Assembly: GCA_032718475.1 (NCBI GenBank)
Contig: JAUCBJ010002302.1
Span: 22,655-86,654, forward strand
Length of the DNA stretch: 64,000 nt
Origin: Nemertoderma westbladi
Taxonomy: Eukaryota; Xenacoelomorpha; Nemertodermatida; Nemertodermatidae
Direction of reading: 5' to 3'
How positions within the stretch are numbered: position 1 is the first letter of the stretch; every line of letters starts with the position of its first letter. Below, piece by piece: positions 41,001-56,000 of this stretch. Made by a program: the position numbers and the translations under genes. A model generated the notes under the pieces. It saw only the letters and a list, made by a program, of their open reading frames with translations, was not told where the DNA came from and ran no database searches.

Positions 41001-44000
41001 ATTATTGTGGTTGACTATGTTCTACGCATGTCCTTAGATCATCATAATGATGATGGGGGTGATGATAACTCCACCTACTGACTCCAGACGTCGAGGAAAT
41101 CCTGCCAAGTACCTAACTGATCTAGACTTTGCTGATGACTTAGGAGTACTCTCAGAATCACTAGAGGGAGCCCAACGGCTCCTCAGCTCATTATAACATG
41201 CTGCTTCTAGTGTTGGTCTTTTTATTAACTCCAGAAAAACCAAAATTTTGACAGTTAACTTTGAAAGTCCTCAGCAAGTCTCTGATCGGACCTTGAATAG
41301 GCTTTCCAGGATTTGGAAGTCACCGAGAATTAATCGGAAACTTAAGGTCCGATTATTTAGAGCAGCAGTAGTTCCAGTACTCCTCTATGGGAGCCCATAC
41401 TGGGCTCTAACTGCTGAGGACACCAAATCTCTGGATGGCACATTCACAAGAATGCTACGCCGGGTTCATTGTGTCAAGTACAATGCACACATCTCCAACC
41501 AGACACTATGTAACATTGGAGGTGTCTCATTGGTTCCCCCAAGCTTGACACTAGAACAAAATCGCCTCCGCTTTGCAGGACATTGCTTTCGCCGTGAGGA
41601 CCAGCCAGTGCATTATCTTGTACTTTGGCAGCCTCATGGAGTGAATAAGCATGGTGGACAGCCCATGACTTTCTTGAGACGCATCTTAAAGGACACTGGC
41701 CTTGAAGATGCGGATGATCTAGCAAATGTCATGGGTGATAGGGAGTAGTGGCGGCGCAATTTTGTCGACAAGCATTCTTAAAAATGCAGCTGCAATGCAT
41801 CATGCCGATCCTAGTAGGATTAGTGAATTATTTCTGACGACTGTACTGTACCACACTGAGATACAACCTCGTGAATTATTTCTGACGACTGTACTGTGCC
41901 ACACTGCGATACAACCTCGTGAATTATTTCTGACGACTGTTACTGTACCACATGCGATACAACCTCGTGAATTATTTCTGACGACTGTACTGTGCCACAC
42001 TGCGATATAACCTCGTGAATTATTTCTGACGACTGTACTGTACCACACTGCGATGCAACCTGGTGAATTATTTCTAACGAATGTACTGTACCACACTGCG
42101 ATGCAACCTGGTGAATTATTTCTAACGAATGTACTGTACCACACTCCGATACAACCTCCTGAATTATTTCTGACGACTGTACTGTACCACACTGCGATAC
42201 AACCTCGTGAATTATTTCTAACGAATGTACTGTACCACACTCCGATACAACCTGCTCCTTTTTACCTTGATCGATAATTAAAATTATATGGAGTCGAATC
42301 AAACTTATGGCGGCCATTTACTGATTTTTGAGTGGTAACTATTTGTCAGGATAACTTAACTGTTTCATTTTCGCAAGTTCTTTCACAAGAAGCTTGTAGT
42401 AGGGTTAATATGTACATAAAAGTGGCCGAAACATGCCAATAAGTGAGACTAGACCATCATGGTGTAAATACATTTCTACTAAATGAAATTTTATGAAATA
42501 GAATGTTACAGGTAGAAATTTTCATTAGGAATCTGGGATACCATATTTAGTTAACCTTACCTAAAACCTACTTAAAATTTAGATAAATTTTACTGGAAAT
42601 AAACCATAAAAAACTACGGAAATCATGATTCTTTTTGACAAAAAGTGCAATTAGATAAGGAGCTCTAGTTTCTATCAGGTGACAATAATTTTGTCAGTAA
42701 ATAAATTTGTCATGTTATGTTACCAAATGAATGCTTGAAAATTTGTATATAAATTTAATGATATCTGTCGACGTAGTTAACAAACATGAGATCCCGGAAG
42801 ACTTATTTTCTACTATACAGTATACACCCCTAAATTGTCCCCAATGTAAAAACCCAACTTAATAAAGTAAGCTGCAATACTCAGCTACTGCAATAGGCTG
42901 ATAAGACTGTGTTGCTTGCATACCGGTCAGGCAATCTGCCGAGTTTTGAATTGTGAACATCATTTTATCAATAAAATCGGGATCGGAACCGGGATTATCA
43001 CACTCGGAATCCCGATTTTCCCGAGTACTGTACATGTACAAGGCAGTCTAGACAGGGGTGCCCTGTTAATGTTAGGGATTAAATTCAATGTTATTGAGTT
43101 TATTGTTTTTTCCTTAAAGTTTTTTCCTTTTAACTTTTGATTAAAATACTGTTTACTGTAGTATATAGTAAATACTGTAGTAGAGTTGAGTATTACATAG
43201 AGGATAGCGCGGCCTTGGCCTTAATTAAATGTCGCTGATTGATTGATTAGGACATTTCCTTCACAATATGGGTTGTATTTATTGGGCGCGCTGCAAAAAT
43301 TGAAATGTATTCTCTATTCTAATATTCTTGGAGCCGAATTATGGGCCAAACATATGGATGGGGGTGGAGCAGCAGTTTAATTTGTCAATAATGCAGATAT
43401 TATGTGAGTAATTGAAGAGATACGCCTATTCCTACTATTGGAAGAGACGGTAACAATACCTGCAATATCTTACTGTAAAGTTTGTAAATCAAATCATAAA
43501 TCCGACCTTCTCACCAAAACAGTAAACTCTAAGTAAGCGAATATATTGCAGTATCGATCTCTTATAACCGGTGAGGCAGAAAACAGTCTACGAGCAGACA
43601 AACTTCGATAAAACAAAATCCCGCGCAGCGAATCCTAAAATCAGGCTGACTCACTGGCGGACTAAGAGGCTCGTATACTTTGCCGCGGTGTGATTTATAT
43701 GGTTGGGCAAAAGGGACGCTAGCTAGGTACAGAGGCAGATATTTGGAGATGTCTAACTAGCGAGCAAAGTGCAGTAAGGACGAAAGTTAATTTTATATAT
43801 TTTGAGGTGTAAATAATTTCTAACGCGCGTGTGTTAATTCTGAACGGTCAAAGGCAGTTTTGCTCCTTCACAATATATAATTACTGGGTACGGTGTGCAT
43901 TTTACGAATATTCTAATTTTGTAACTTGTAGGTCCAATACTCACGAATGATAAGGTTCCTTCCCCTCTTGCGTATTTCCAGGACTCAAATTCAGGCATAA

Positions 44001-47000
44001 GGTTAATACTACGCCCAGAATTCGGCAATTTTAGGTACCAGGTCCCTGATACTAAGAAGAGATGTGTTAGTTTACTACTGTAGGCGTACGGGTACTAATA
44101 GCTATCCTGGCTCCTATCTAGAATTTTAGTCACCCAGGTAGTCCAGGTAACTTCCTATTAGGGCGTTGGCGGGGACACGGTAGATGTTAGTATATCCCTG
44201 ATAGCCTCAATTTATTTGCGCCTAGTGTAAACTGCCCTACCGCCTGAACGGTACAATCCCAATTCAGGTGAAAACACAGCAACCCCCCTAGCCTACAAGT
44301 TCTAATGCAATGGACACTGTTGTACTGCAAATAGTCACAGACGCACCTGTACTTAGCAAGAGTTAAGCGTACAGTTTGCTGCACCCTAACCAATGTGTAT
44401 GCTTCGTACCGGTGTGCCTACGTCCTATCTGCGTACTAGTATCTGCCTGCGCTCTCTCCCTCCCCCGTAGGAATATGAAGGTCTACTGCGGTTTTTCCTG
44501 AATCAAAACAGTACAGTCCCTATGATGTAATTTTAGGCTTACAGCGTGTCACTACTTCTACCTTTTGATCTTTTGGTCTTACACTTAGGTAGCAAGGATC
44601 GAACGCTGTCTAACCTTTCAGGCGATGGGCGAATAACTCTAGATGGTATTGCGGGTTATCTCTCGTCTACATTCCCCCGATGTTCCTGTTCATTGCTGCG
44701 GCCCGATCTCTAGCCGGCCATCCTGTCCCTGAGTTTGTTCACCGTAGTGAATCCATGATAAAACAGATAGAAAAGGGCTGAGATGTGACTAGTATTTCTG
44801 ACTTTTATTACAAAAGATATAATAACTATTATACAATAAACAATGTAATCTGAAATAAGACAGAAAGTTAAGGTAGATCAGCAATTGAGATTGATAACTA
44901 ATGAACAAATCGCACCTTTATATACCAAATTTGTGCCGCAATCAATCGAGAAAATTCTCGATTGTTCTATGGGTTCTAACGGGGTTTTAAAGATAGCTAT
45001 TGGTCCAGCTAATATATAACTTGCACGACATTGGTTACAATCAAATAACTACAGTCTCATTGGTACAGACAAATGCAATTAATTTGTAGCGGTTAATTTA
45101 AATGAGTTGAAATTCTGTACAAAAAATAATTCGCACTTACTAGGATTCGAACTCAATACCTACTACACATATAATTTCCAACGCTCTACCGACTGAGCTA
45201 CTGAACCACTTGACCGATAGGTGCACAATAGATAGAACCAATACGAATGAGAACTCAAAGCAATCTTTACAAAGTTAATTCGAATAAAAATAAAATTTTG
45301 AAAATCCACGGCATTTAGAGAATATAATTCTATACCGCTCCATGAAAACAGGATATTATCGTGCATAAAATATACGGTTTTCACCAATAATCAATCAAAC
45401 TATAGAATACTTAGGGCGTACTTACATATTTACAATTAAATTTCAAACAATACTTCCTTTCTACGTAATGATTCGATACAAAATAATTACAAATTCAAAC
45501 TTTACGTAGTTAAGGCTTTACTAAGTAAGTACAATATAAATCTAAATTAAATTCACCAATATAAATCTATTGCATCTCAATATTGCATAAATTCAAACAA
45601 TTACAAATACAAATAATATTGCATCTCAAATATTGCATAAATTCAAATAATTACAAATACTTTCGTGCCTAAATGTAGATTGCATGAGTTCGGAATAATT
45701 ACAAATATGACTCTTTCTAAGCACAAAACTTTCTAACTATAAAACTTTCTAAATACAAAATATAACACTTTACAAATGAAACTATAAGAAAGGCCCACGA
45801 GTCTTCCATCTACTCTTACTTTCTATTTCACTGTAAATACAAATACTGCTTATAAGATATAAATTACATAGTATTCGGAACAATATAAATTGCATAAGTT
45901 CGGAATAATCACAAATATAAAATATAAATTCTTACAAAATATAATTCTTTGCTAAATATAAATCTTGCTAAATATGAGTTTTTTCCAGAATACAAGACTT
46001 ACTAATTAAATATAAAACATATAATTCAAATAAATCACAAATTCACAAGAAAGGCTCACGAGTCCTCTGTCCACCCTTGCCCTCCCTTTTATCGCTTAGT
46101 TGATCGAGCCCTGCCGCGTCCTCGAAAACTGCGCACAGGTGACTTTGCTCGCGATATGGGACTAATGGGGCGAGTCACTGGTTTACTTGGGGCGTTGAGA
46201 GACGGTGCGACTATTTCCTCGCAAATTCGTCTATTTGGCATCCCAAAACCTCGACCGATTCCTCGTGACCGATCAGTTGTCACTACAGTTGGTAGAACGT
46301 CTGGGAACGCGCGAAAGGCGGACGACGCAGACCCAAGAGTAGCTTGCGCCCCCTGTTGATCAGCTGGTATATGTCCCGATCCTCCTACTGGTTCTCTAGG
46401 AAGCGATACCGTATCCCGAGTAACTCGAATGGTCGGCTCAACTCCCTTGCGTTCTTCTACATTAATAATTTTCTTTAATTGTTGGCCCACTTTCTGGACC
46501 CGTATGATCCTACCCTGTCCGTCCTCCCGAGGGTGACGTGCAGACGGCGCAACCGGAGTGGCTGGTATATTTGTCGCCTCTAGGACCTCCTCTTCCTCGA
46601 ATACGCTCGCTCGTATACGTTTGTGGTAAAACGCGGCTCGGTACGCCCATGCGACGGTTAACCAAGCTCCTTTGATCCGCTTTTCAGTTCGGAAACGATC
46701 GAATTCACCATACGTAATCCGATTAACGACTTTCTGAAAATTCCACGTGTTTTTGTTATCCGGGTGAATCTGTAGTAGATACTCGCGCACCACTCGGAAT
46801 CCGCTGTCGTGGGGCAAAATATCGACAACCTCGATAAGTTCGTCATATTGGGGCATAGCGGAGATATATCCTTCCGACATCATCGTCTGGGGATTTACTG
46901 CCCAAAATCCAAGATGCGCTCTCATCGGAAACCGTCTTCTTTGTGCCGATACATGTTCGTCGGCTAAATACTCCCACTCATCAAATAATTTTCTCACGAG

Positions 47001-50000
47001 TTTTACAGATTCGTGTTCATAGGGTATGTCTCTCAGTTGGCATTCAGATGCTCGATGCCCTTTTATATTGCAATAAGTACATTGAGCCATAAATCTCCAG
47101 CAAGTATAAAAGGTATGAGACCCTTGATCCCCACACCATCTACAGATTAGCTGAGTCGTAGTAATGTGCTTTCCACTGCACTTTGTCATATGATGTCCAG
47201 CGACGCCACATTTACTACACATCGTATTGGCAGGATACCACACTCGTTCGTATATAAGATCTCCAATCGGTCGAGCGCTTCCTCCCATACTATAATCGTA
47301 ATCATCGGGTCTATGGGTTGGTAGGTTTCTGAAGGTTGTATACAAACTATAGCATCCGTTGCTTCAAGTTGTCGAATCTCCGTCTGAGATTTCTTCGGGA
47401 GGTTCCTTTCTATCTCAAGAAGTTCCTCTAAAGGATCGTCGGCGATCGTAGTAGTTACTTCGAAATCATCACCGAGGTGACCGATAGGCGCGCGCGTCTG
47501 CCGTGATTCTTCCGTAATCTCCACGATACGTTCTCCTTCATAGGGTAACAATGTAAACATAGATGGTCTTTCGATAAGAGATCCCGCACAGCGAAGATAC
47601 ACGTCTCGAAATATACTAAATCCTGCTCGAGTAAAGGCATTGCTGTCTTTGCGAGCTTCGCTGTACTTTCTGATAATTCCTTTATACCAAATATAGTGTA
47701 GTCTTTTGCTCCAAATCGTTCGAATGAAGCTGCCGCTTCCTCTTGGATATCATATCCCCATCTCGGCTCTCCTTGTATCCCTTTCTCCATAATTAGGGGT
47801 GTAGTTACATAATCATTACTACTAGAGGGAATACAACAGAGTTTGTAGTTAGTTGTGAGGAGACGTGAGAGTTTCGTCTGCCTTTTGGGCTTCGACAACG
47901 CTCTAACCTCCTACCCATAGCCTAAGATCTAGGGTTTCTTTAATGACACGCTGCTTCTTATCTAAATTTTTTGCCGAAATAAAAACGAATTTGGGCTAAA
48001 CTGGCTGTGAGTCTAAAATACTCACTTTTTGATCCCAAACTATTATCAGAAAATAAGCAGTCAAGAATTAGTAATAAATATAGGGGAGTCTATTTATTGA
48101 CGTAACTTATTGAAACAAGACCGTGTAAAATTTAATTAAAAATTTTAAGAAAGGCTCGCAAGTCTTCCTCTCTTGTTTCTCTAATTTTAAGTTCCACCCG
48201 ACTGTACCCTGAAATCTATTCACTGGAGAAAATTTTAAAAATTTTTCAAATCCAAATGGATTGTCTAAATTTCGAAAATGTCTCATATTGTGAGTTCCAA
48301 GTAGAATTCCATTTCTTATACCTACAAATCCCGCTCCTATGTGACACATAAGGGTACTACCCTCAATGTTCACATATAAAGACAATGGAATTCTACCGCT
48401 GTCCTTACTACGGTGTACAGGTACGTGGAAATCTATTTGTAAACTCCTAATTATTTACTAGTATTAGGTGGAGATTTGTAGTCTCCAGACTCGTTACGAG
48501 TCTCTTCAAGAAGTACGAGACGTTGAGTCGGTCTGTCAACTGTACGACCGTCAATTGTCCGTACCGTCACAGTTCTTGTCACTCCATCCATAGATGGATG
48601 TGTGGCTAAAATTACACCTGTTATCCAGAAGCGTCTTTTTAGATTCACTTCCGCTAACAGCACGTGATCTCCCGGCTTTAATGCGCGGGTGTTATTGTAC
48701 CAAGTTGTTCTGGCAGAAATAGAGGGCAAATAATGGTTTTGCCATATTTCCCAGAATTTGTTAGCTAGTAGTTGCGTGATTTTCCACGCTTTTCTACCGT
48801 AGCTGTCGCTTTCTGTTGGAATTGAAATCGGCGTCAATGTGGTCGGTGCCTGCATAAGCAGGTGTGCCGGTGTCAAAGCAAACTGAGATTGTTTGTCATC
48901 GGGTACTAATACTATTGGTCTAGTATTTAGTATTGCCTCGATTTCAACAAACAGTGTTGTCAGTTGGTCGTCTGTCAGTATGTGGTTTACTGGAATGACC
49001 TTTGCCATTGCCGTCTTTATAGATCTAATCAGTCTCTCCCAGACTCCGCCTCTCCAAGGACTATCTGGAGGATTAAACTTCCAAACAATCTTGTGAGGTT
49101 GCAGTTCGTTCGAGATTTGATCATGATCTAATTTCTTAAAGGCTCTAGCAATCTCATTCCGAGCACCAACAAAGTTTGTCCCTTGGTCTGAGTACAAGCA
49201 TTTCACTAGTCCGCGTCTAGCGATAAATCGCCGCAATGCTAGTATAAACGCGTTGGTGGAAAGATACATCACACGTTCAATGTGAACTGCCCTACTGGAC
49301 ATACATGTGAAAATCAGTCCCCAGCGTTTTACTAGTATACGTCCACGTTTCGTATGTATTGGACCAAAGCAATCAATTCCAGTCTCTGTAAAAGGTGGTC
49401 TGAATGCTTGAAGTCGTGCTTGTGGTAGTTCACTCATTTCTTGGGTACCTATTCTAGAATGTACCTTTTTACAAATAATACACGTACGTGTCACTGAACT
49501 TAACGCTTTACTGGGTCTAATTAATACAAATCTTGTACGTAAGTAGGAAAGACAGTGGTGTCTTCCAGCGTGTTTCAGATGTAAATGTGCGTCCAGTATC
49601 ATTGCACGTTGTAGTTCGTGATGTTGCGGTATTATTATTGGGTACCTAAAGTTTGTGTTAAAGTCAATGTTTTGAAGCCGAGATTTATGACAAATTAAGC
49701 CATTATAAATAATCGGACTCCAACTCAGTATTGGTGACGACTTGATTGGTTGACCTTGATTTATAGATGTGAATTCGCGCGCGAAATATCGCAGTTGGTA
49801 ATGGCGAATTAATTTAATTTCACACCTGTCAATCTCAGCCAATGTAAGTCGACGTGTAAAGTCGCGTTTGCCTTTAACGTATTGTACAAAACGTACAATC
49901 CACGCTAACTTTCGGCAAGCGTTTGTCCAAGAGTCTGTTAAGTTTACAATACGGTCGACATGAGTTATTGTGACGTCATCAGGTAAGTCAATGGAGATTT

Positions 50001-53000
50001 TGGAAGGTTTTGAATTACTAGAAGGGCCCACGGGTCCGCCGGTAAGTATTCCCTTGTTGACTGTTGATCCGTCCGGGTCTACAAGTAATTTGTCCTTCTT
50101 TGTCTTCTTACCTTGATTGTCAGTACTTTGTAAGTCGATCGTTAATGGTGGTTTGAACTCTATGGGGTCAGCAGGTTTCGGTAAACTTATTTTTCTGCCG
50201 ACATTAATCCCAGGTCTCACCATAGGTTGTAAGTTCGGTATGTCTCTTGAGCGCAAAGTAACACCTGTATTTACATTAGCGTAGGTACTACCCACATCTG
50301 TAATACATGAGGTTTCACCGTGCTTATGGTTGCTCAAGTGTGTCAAAATTGGTAGTTTGTCAATACAAGGCCGCTCCAATAGGGAAACTGCGGCTTCACT
50401 ATTTGTCAATATGTTACCAGTGTCTGGTAGAACATTTTGCGACATGTCTGGTAAAATGTTTCGCGGAACTTCCGGCGAAATATCTAGTGACGTGTCTGGC
50501 AAAACGTCTGGTTGACCGTCTAGTAACTTGTCTGGCGATACGTCTGGTAACGTATCTGGTTGTTTGTCAATAGAAGGCCGCTCCAATAGGGAAACTGCGG
50601 CTTTACTGTTAGTCAATACATTACTAATGTCCGGTGAAACATTTTGTGATATGTCTGGCAAAATGTCTGGTTGGCTGTCTAGTAACGTGTCTGGTTGACC
50701 GTCTGGCGATATGTCTGGTGTAGAAAGGCTCGCAAGTCTTCCTCTCTTGACCTTTGAAGTTATATCTTTCCATTTCGCCTTCGGTTTTTTCTTAAGTTTG
50801 ACCGCCGTTGTCTTTTTCTTTGCCTTCCCCTTCTTTGGTTTCTTGATTTCAGCGTCCTTAGGGATAGTGTTAGATTTGTTGTCGTATAACGGAGGCCAAT
50901 CTTGTGTCGATTTCTGCAAGAATTGGGGTCCGTGTTGCCAAAATTCTTTGTTTTCCGGTTTACAGAATTCCTCAGGCATCATTCCTCGCGACGCAATATC
51001 AGCTGGGTTTTGTGGTCCGGGACAATGTCGCCAATCCTCTTTTATTGAACGGTCTAGAATTTCCGCGCGACGGTTAGCTACGAATGTCTTGAATTCGAGT
51101 GTGTCGTTGTTTATGTAAAATAAAACCAACGTCGCGTCAGTCCAATAAAATATCTGTAAACTCGACTGTAGTTCTGTCTGTATGAGGTTCACGATGGTGG
51201 TTGACAGTGTTGCGGCTTGTAGCTCAGCTCGTGGTGTCGTCATATACTTAGTAGGCATGGTCTTAGCCTTAGAAGTAATGAGCGAAACATCGAACTCGTC
51301 TGAGTCTACTTGTCTGCGCAAGTACGCTGCCACACCAAAACCGTTGTCACTGGCGTCAGAAAAACAGTGTAGTTCCAAGTTGTCAGGAAATGTACTTTGT
51401 AATGGAAAGTAAACCCTGGGTATGGAATAATCCTCTAGCGAAGATAATTCCGCCTCCCAGGTCTTCCATAAGTCCACTTGGTCTGATGAGATCGGCTCGT
51501 CCCATGTTAGTCCATCCTTCCATATACTGCGCATATAAATGCGGGCTTGCAGTATCACTGGACTGATGAATCCTAACGGATCGAACAATCGGCTCAATTT
51601 TGACAAGCATGATCTCTTTGTCAGTGTGTTCTCTTGACTGTCCAGTCTCACTTTCACTCGAAAGTTGTCTGTGTTTGGGTCCCAAAAGAGCCCTAACACC
51701 TTAGTCGTCGGTAGTGGTTCGAACTCTAGGTCTATGTCACCACCTCCACGCTCAGTAGTCCCGAATGAGTCTACTAATTCGGCACTGTTTGAGGCGAATT
51801 TGGTGAGGTTAAAACCTCCGCCCGCTAAGCAGTCCCGTAATTGATGTGCTACTGTTGTAGCACGTTCTACTGTGTCGCAACTCTGTAAACCGTCATCGAC
51901 GTAAAAGTCACGTTCTACGATTTTAATTATCTCTGGGTCATATAGATGTTTCTGATCTCTAGCGGCCTGCTTTAGGGCGTACATCGTGCAATTTGGGCTG
52001 TCTCTGGCACCGAAAACGCGAACTTGCATTTGGTAAGTCGCTGGTGGTAGACTTAAGTCTCCTTCCGGATACCAGAGGAACCGCAAACTGTCTCTGTCTC
52101 GCTCTAACGCTTTCACTTGGTGAAACATCGCTTCAACGTCGCAAGTAAAGGCTACTTGACGCTGACGGAAGCGCATAATCACCCCCATAAGATAATTATT
52201 CATGTTTGGTCCATCCATCAACTCACTATTGAGGGACATTCCCTCAAACAGAGCCGCACAGTCATTGACTACGCGTACTTTATCTGGTTTGTCGGGGTGT
52301 CTCACATAGTGATGTGGCAAGTAATATGTTTGGTCAGTCACTATCTCTGGGTTAGTCATTCGGATAGCGTATCCTTTAGTCAAATACGTCTCCATCTGAG
52401 TGTTGTACTGCAGATGGGCTTTCTCGTCCTTTAATAGACGTTGCCGTATTGAGTGTAGACGTCTTAAAGCCAGTGGGTAGTTGTTTATAAGTTTAGGACT
52501 TTGGCTACGCCATAACATCCCTACCTCATAATGTCCGTCTTTCGTCTGGCGGATAGTATCTTCCATGATCTTCAGAGATTGTTTCTCCTGTTCCGACATA
52601 CAAGGTTCGTAGCTACCAGGTTCAGCTGTATCTTGTTCTAACCACCTGATAGTCTTCTCCGTTAATTCTTTGTCCAATGCGGCTTGTTCCATTTGATGAT
52701 TTTTCAACGCGTCATCATCGATATCGACGGGCACTGTTGAGGTTATTGGGGTAGGTAGACTCGCAAGCCTATCATCTGTCGTCGATGGAATCTCTAGCTG
52801 ACTCGTCTTCTCCCCAAGTTCTAAACTCACCTGGTGGGTTAGCTGCTCCTTGTGACTTATCATACTAGTTACACGTCTGTCATGTTTTGTCGACTGTAGT
52901 GTAGTATGGTTCACGTCGTGTGAGAAGGAATGAATTGAATTTGTAGTTAATAAACTACATGTACTTTGTACATCATCTTCCTCGTCACTTACGTCTAGTG

Positions 53001-56000
53001 TGCGCACAGGCGCTCGAGTATACCACCCTATCGGCGTTCTGCAGGCGTATGCGTTTCCCGCTACGACTGCCGATGGTCTGGTTTCCCACACCTGATGTAG
53101 GTTGAATTGGTCCGTCCCGATCAGCATTGCTACCGATCTATAATTGACAGGACATTCGGGTACACCAATGTGTCTGAAATACTTACGGTCCTCTAGAGAT
53201 TGTTCCGGCACTGGACCTAGTAGGTTACTAAAGTCCTTCGTGGCCGCAAAGGTTAGATCTTTAAAGGGTAACAAAGACCTCTCCCTCTCGCTGTGTTGAG
53301 ATTTTGGAAGAAGAGAGTCTAAGTCCAACTTAACTCGTGTCACTGGTATTGCACGCTGTCCGTGCATACTACTTACTGTATAACTGACGTGCTTACCTTG
53401 TCTGAGATCCGTCACGACGTCAGCTATCTTTTCATCCACGTAACTGTGAGATGAGGCTGAATCTAGAATCGCGTAGATCCTCTTACTCCCCTTTGTGCCA
53501 GTGATCTTAATCGGGATTACACTGAATCCCTTCAGTTGGTCAGTGGTCAGAAGCGCGATCGACGGTTGTTCGTCTCCATTGGAATATTCGTCGTCGTCTT
53601 CTAACTCCTCGTCCGACGATCCGGATTGTTCTGAGAAGCAATCCTCAATATGGGTCACGAAGGTTGGAGTCGTTTTCGATTCTCGTTTTCGGTAGGCCGC
53701 ATCACATCTCGCTGCTGCTTCCGGGTGTTCCCTGGCGAAGCGTTTTGTCGGCGTGTGGCTGTCTGTGTGGAGCAGACCGTCGTGGTTGCGTCCACAGGAT
53801 GGACAAGTGTCGGTATTTGGGCAATCTTTACGGACGTGTCCGTGTCGCGTACACCGCCAACAAGAGTCCAATGGCCGTATTTGCAGCCGTCGTTCTTCCG
53901 AGTTCAACTCGCGAAATTGTCGACAACCTCGTAACTTGTGACCGATATACCGCTTGCCTAAATGCTCACAGTATTGGCAGCCACTGAAGTCGGTACTAAG
54001 TTGTTGTCTCGTCTGTTTTGTCCCAATGGGCGCAGATACCCTACTACCGTCCGAGAATTGTCGTGATTCCGTCGGTGTGGCGTAAGTGGCCGTCTTGGTG
54101 GATGTTGTCTGGGGTTTTTGTCGGTTGGAGGATGGCAATGTGATTCCTTCTGCCACGATGTGCTGGTCGGTGTAGTTAGATCTAGTTTCTACTACTGCCT
54201 CCCTGGATATTAAAAGGTACACATCTTCTAATTTTAAGAATCCTCCCCGCTCTTCTCGCTGGTATTCGACCTTTCTCCACTCCCGACGAAGTCGATGGTG
54301 GAGTCGTCCTATGATCTTTAATAGGACAGTAGGGGTATTCCCGTAATCAAGTTGTCCAATGGATCTTAAAGTAGTGATAGCGTTTTTTATCTCGTCGGCC
54401 AGTTTTAATAAGTCGACGGGTTTAGTGATAGCCCCTCCCTTACAGAGTTCCTCTATTACTGACCTGGCCATACTAACTGTACCTCCGTATATTGAAGTTA
54501 AACGATCGTACGCTAGTTCGAAAGCGTCCGGTACACCAACGAAGGTCTCTGCCAAACGTTTAGGTTCTCCTGACAACATTTGAAGCAGGTAATTGAACTT
54601 CTCCCGTGATGTAAAGGCGCACACGGCGATCTGGGATTCGATATAGTCTACGAAAGTATGCCAGTGTTTTGAGCTACCGGAAAACTTCGGTGGTTGTTGT
54701 ACCGGCAATCCCTGTCTGGCTGCGAATTTCGCTATCTCCTCGGCAACGTTCAGAGTTTCGCGTCCTTGGTTGGTAATCTGGTTGATATCCCTTTTTGGCG
54801 CTTTTCCCTGATACGATGTGTTTCTCGAAGGTATTGGTCTTTGCGGATCCTTCGGGTGGCTATTGTGTTCAAATTCGGTGTTCCTCGAACTATCGGTTTC
54901 AACTTCCTCCAAGCGTTCCTCAATCTGGGCCAACTTGTTTACAACTGGTCGCAGAATGTCGGCGAATTGTTGTGTACTGATCGCGTCTGTTGGTTGTAAC
55001 GCCTTTTGTGTTGGTGTATTCTGTGGAGGATTGTCGATAAATGAATTATCTGAACGCTCACGTTTACATTTGTCGGCCGCTCCTGTTCTAAATACCTCGC
55101 GTTCCGGGTAATCCGACTCGCTCGAAGTACTACTGTCACCTGGATACGGTGGTCGACGTGCTCGAGTCCGTTGCGCCGTTCGAATCCTAACATTCCGTTT
55201 CGGAACATCGTCTACTGGTTTCCGTTGCTCGGTAGGCTCACAAGTCTTCCTCGAAGTCGTAGATTGCGATGTAAACTGATTAAACGGTCGCGTATCCACT
55301 GGTCTCCGTTGCTCGGTAGGCTCACAAGTCTTCCTCGAAGTCGTAGATTGCGATGTAAACTGATTAAACGGTCGCGTATCCACTGGTCTCCGTTGCTCGG
55401 TAGGCTCACAAGTCTTCCTCGAAGTCGTAGATTGCGATGTAAACTGAACCGGTGGTCGAGTAACAGCGTTTGAATCCAAAGGCCTTGTTGGCCTAAACGT
55501 CATTGGGTAAGCGTAGTGTGTAACAGGTTTTGGCGTCAGAGGTGGACTCACCTGTTTAGTCGTCAGTAATACAGGTTCGACTAATAAACTACTACGATCT
55601 GTAATCGGTGGGTTACTTACCTTGACTTTCGGAATAGGCGACGACGTTGCTCTTGGCAGTGTAAACTCGTCCGGAATAACAAACCTGTGTTCCGTCGCAC
55701 CATGGATAGGAGAAATGTTACTACTACCCGCAATCGAAACAGGTTCCTTAGTCGTAACCGGTGCAAACATATGAGTTACCTGTGGGAATCGTTGACACAA
55801 GTCCTTTACTAATTGTCGTTCCCGTCCGGGTGCTCCTACGCTTCCTTCCTTCTTCCGTTCCTGAATTTGGCGATGTCTTACCTCTATCTGGTCCAAGTCA
55901 TGTCCGTCTCGAGATCTCATTGATCGATCACGGGCTAGAAGATCCAGATTTTCCTTGGTTTCGGCTAATTCTCTCGCCCTTTTCTCAAGTTCGAAACGAA

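Noticed and set aside
5126-42255. CRISPR array
   Set aside because: Units are directly adjacent with no unique spacers, in a spliced eukaryotic gene.
44187-44393. Conserved 68-residue ORF present in both LTRs
   Set aside because: Identity only reflects LTR duplication; composition and start are not gene-like.
45163-45387. Small protein with SSGSVAQSVERWKLYV in the LTR
   Set aside because: This is the familiar spurious translation of a tRNA-like D-arm; it repeats in both LTRs and has no gene signals.
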